From the NCBI GenBank assembly GCA_018991295.1, contig JAGKSZ010000294.1, positions 1-6,525 on the forward strand: DNA of 6,525 bases, in the 5' to 3' direction. The DNA comes from Porphyrobacter sp. GTDB taxonomy: Bacteria > Pseudomonadota > Alphaproteobacteria > Sphingomonadales > Sphingomonadaceae. This document shows, piece after piece, positions 6,135 through 6,525 of the stretch. Below the pieces are notes generated by a model. The model was not told the DNA's origin, searched no databases, and saw only the letters and a program-made list of their open reading frames with translations. A program made the position numbers and the translations under genes. How positions within the stretch are numbered: the first letter of the stretch is position 1; each line of letters starts with the position of its first letter.

Positions 6135-6458
6135 TCAGCTTTTGCCGAACAGCCCCTTGGCCATGTCCATGATATCATCGACCGGGCTGCCGTCACCGTC
6201 CTTGTCGAGCATCGAGGCAAAGTGGGTGAGCGAGCCTTCGCCGCCGATGGCGCTGACCACCTGATTGAGGATGTCAGGCGAAAGGCCGGTCTTTTCGGCG
6301 GCCAGTTCGACCGTATCGCCTTCGAGCTGATGGGTGCGCCCCAGCGCGCTGATCGCGGTTTCGACCATGCCGGGATCGATGCCGATCTGCTTGGCAAGGT
6401 TTGCCACATCATCGGGCGCGCCGCCGATGTTCTTCAGGATACCGTCGAGAATGCTCAT
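6135..6458 (-). CDS. DUF937-like small protein with a DxDxDG loop
   Basis: This 107-residue soluble protein has no signal peptide and no membrane segment. It starts M-S-I-L-D-G-I-L-K-N and continues with two helical, Leu/Ile/Ala-rich units: I26-G-I-D-P-G-M-V-E-T-A-I-S-A-L-G40 and T57-G-L-S-P-D-I-L-N-Q-V-V-S-A-I-G72. It ends with H79-F-A-S-M-L-D85-K-D-G-D-G-S91 and the tail A-K-G-L-F-G-K-S. The helix-L-G-x-x-P pattern and the late D-x-D-x-D-G-S block recall DUF937 (YidB-type) proteins, whose role is unsettled. The DxDxDG loop looks like a calcium-binding half, but the twelfth position is Ile, not Glu or Asp, so it is not a classical EF-hand. The start is supported by GGAGGGA (6464-6470 on the opposite strand), 5 nt before the ATG. 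The gene converges on the HExxH/TPR gene with 24 nt between stops and no obvious terminator. Confidence 0.75.
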   Translation of the reverse strand: MSILDGILKNIGGAPDDVANLAKQIGIDPGMVETAISALGRTHQLEGDTVELAAEKTGLSPDILNQVVSAIGGEGSLTHFASMLDKDGDGSPVDDIMDMAKGLFGKS

Positions 6459-6463
6459 GCTTG

Positions 6464-6483
6464 TCCCTCCATCCGAATCGGAT
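6464..6483 (-). promoter_or_regulatory. Ribosome-binding site and 13-nt palindrome upstream of the DUF937-like gene
   Basis: On the minus strand GGAGGGA (6470-6464) is a strong Shine-Dalgarno. Directly upstream lies a perfect odd palindrome, ATCCGA-A-TCGGAT (6471-6483), whose core GAATC is a GANTC site, the CcrM methylation target in alphaproteobacteria. It could be an operator in the leader or a chance palindrome. A TTGAAA at 6517-6512 (minus) could be a -35 element, but I find no convincing -10 at proper spacing. Confidence 0.35.
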
Positions 6484-6525
6484 CGGGCAAGTGTGATGCA
6501 AATCCGCCGGGTTTCAAAGGAAAAG

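Overview
The window is about two-thirds G+C and shows a strongly biased codon usage: TTA, CTA and TCA codons are absent from both central genes. Gene content points to an alphaproteobacterium of the Sphingomonadales, probably Erythrobacteraceae or Sphingomonadaceae. Supporting genes are a proline-rich TonB-family protein, a DUF885 lipoprotein, a cyclic-nucleotide-binding/thioredoxin-reductase-like fusion, a secreted HExxH/TPR protein and a short DUF937-type protein. The placement is inference from gene types and composition, not from a marker gene.

Layout. Positions 1-562 (+) hold the C-terminal part of a TonB-family protein. Its 5' end is an extreme poly-C/proline tract that runs off the window edge. 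It converges on a small two-helix membrane protein (804-589, -), and a 15-bp hairpin at 569-606 lies between and over the two gene ends. From a short divergent spacer (805-878) three large plus-strand genes follow with the same orientation. They are a DUF885 zinc-peptidase-like protein with a Tat/lipoprotein-type leader (879-2735), a CNB + thioredoxin-like + FAD/NAD(P)H oxidoreductase fusion (2814-4439), and a signal-peptide-bearing HExxH metallopeptidase-like protein with C-terminal TPR-type helices (4545-6110). The last gene, a DUF937-like protein (6458-6135, -), converges on it with only 24 bases between stops. No stretch over 300 bases lacks a gene, and I see no RNA gene, insertion sequence or CRISPR array.

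How the genes may work together. The spacings of 78 and 105 bases between the three large genes allow either a loose operon or separate promoters. Two of the three products are predicted to be exported and have zinc-peptidase motifs. The middle one is predicted to be a cytoplasmic flavoprotein gated by a sensor domain. I see no evidence for a dedicated shared pathway and treat the region as mostly ordinary chromosomal content.

Most worth checking are: a 9-bp perfect inverted repeat that would bury the Shine-Dalgarno of the oxidoreductase gene; the lack of any CxxC in that thioredoxin-reductase-like protein; and the poly-C tract, where the reading frame appears to change.
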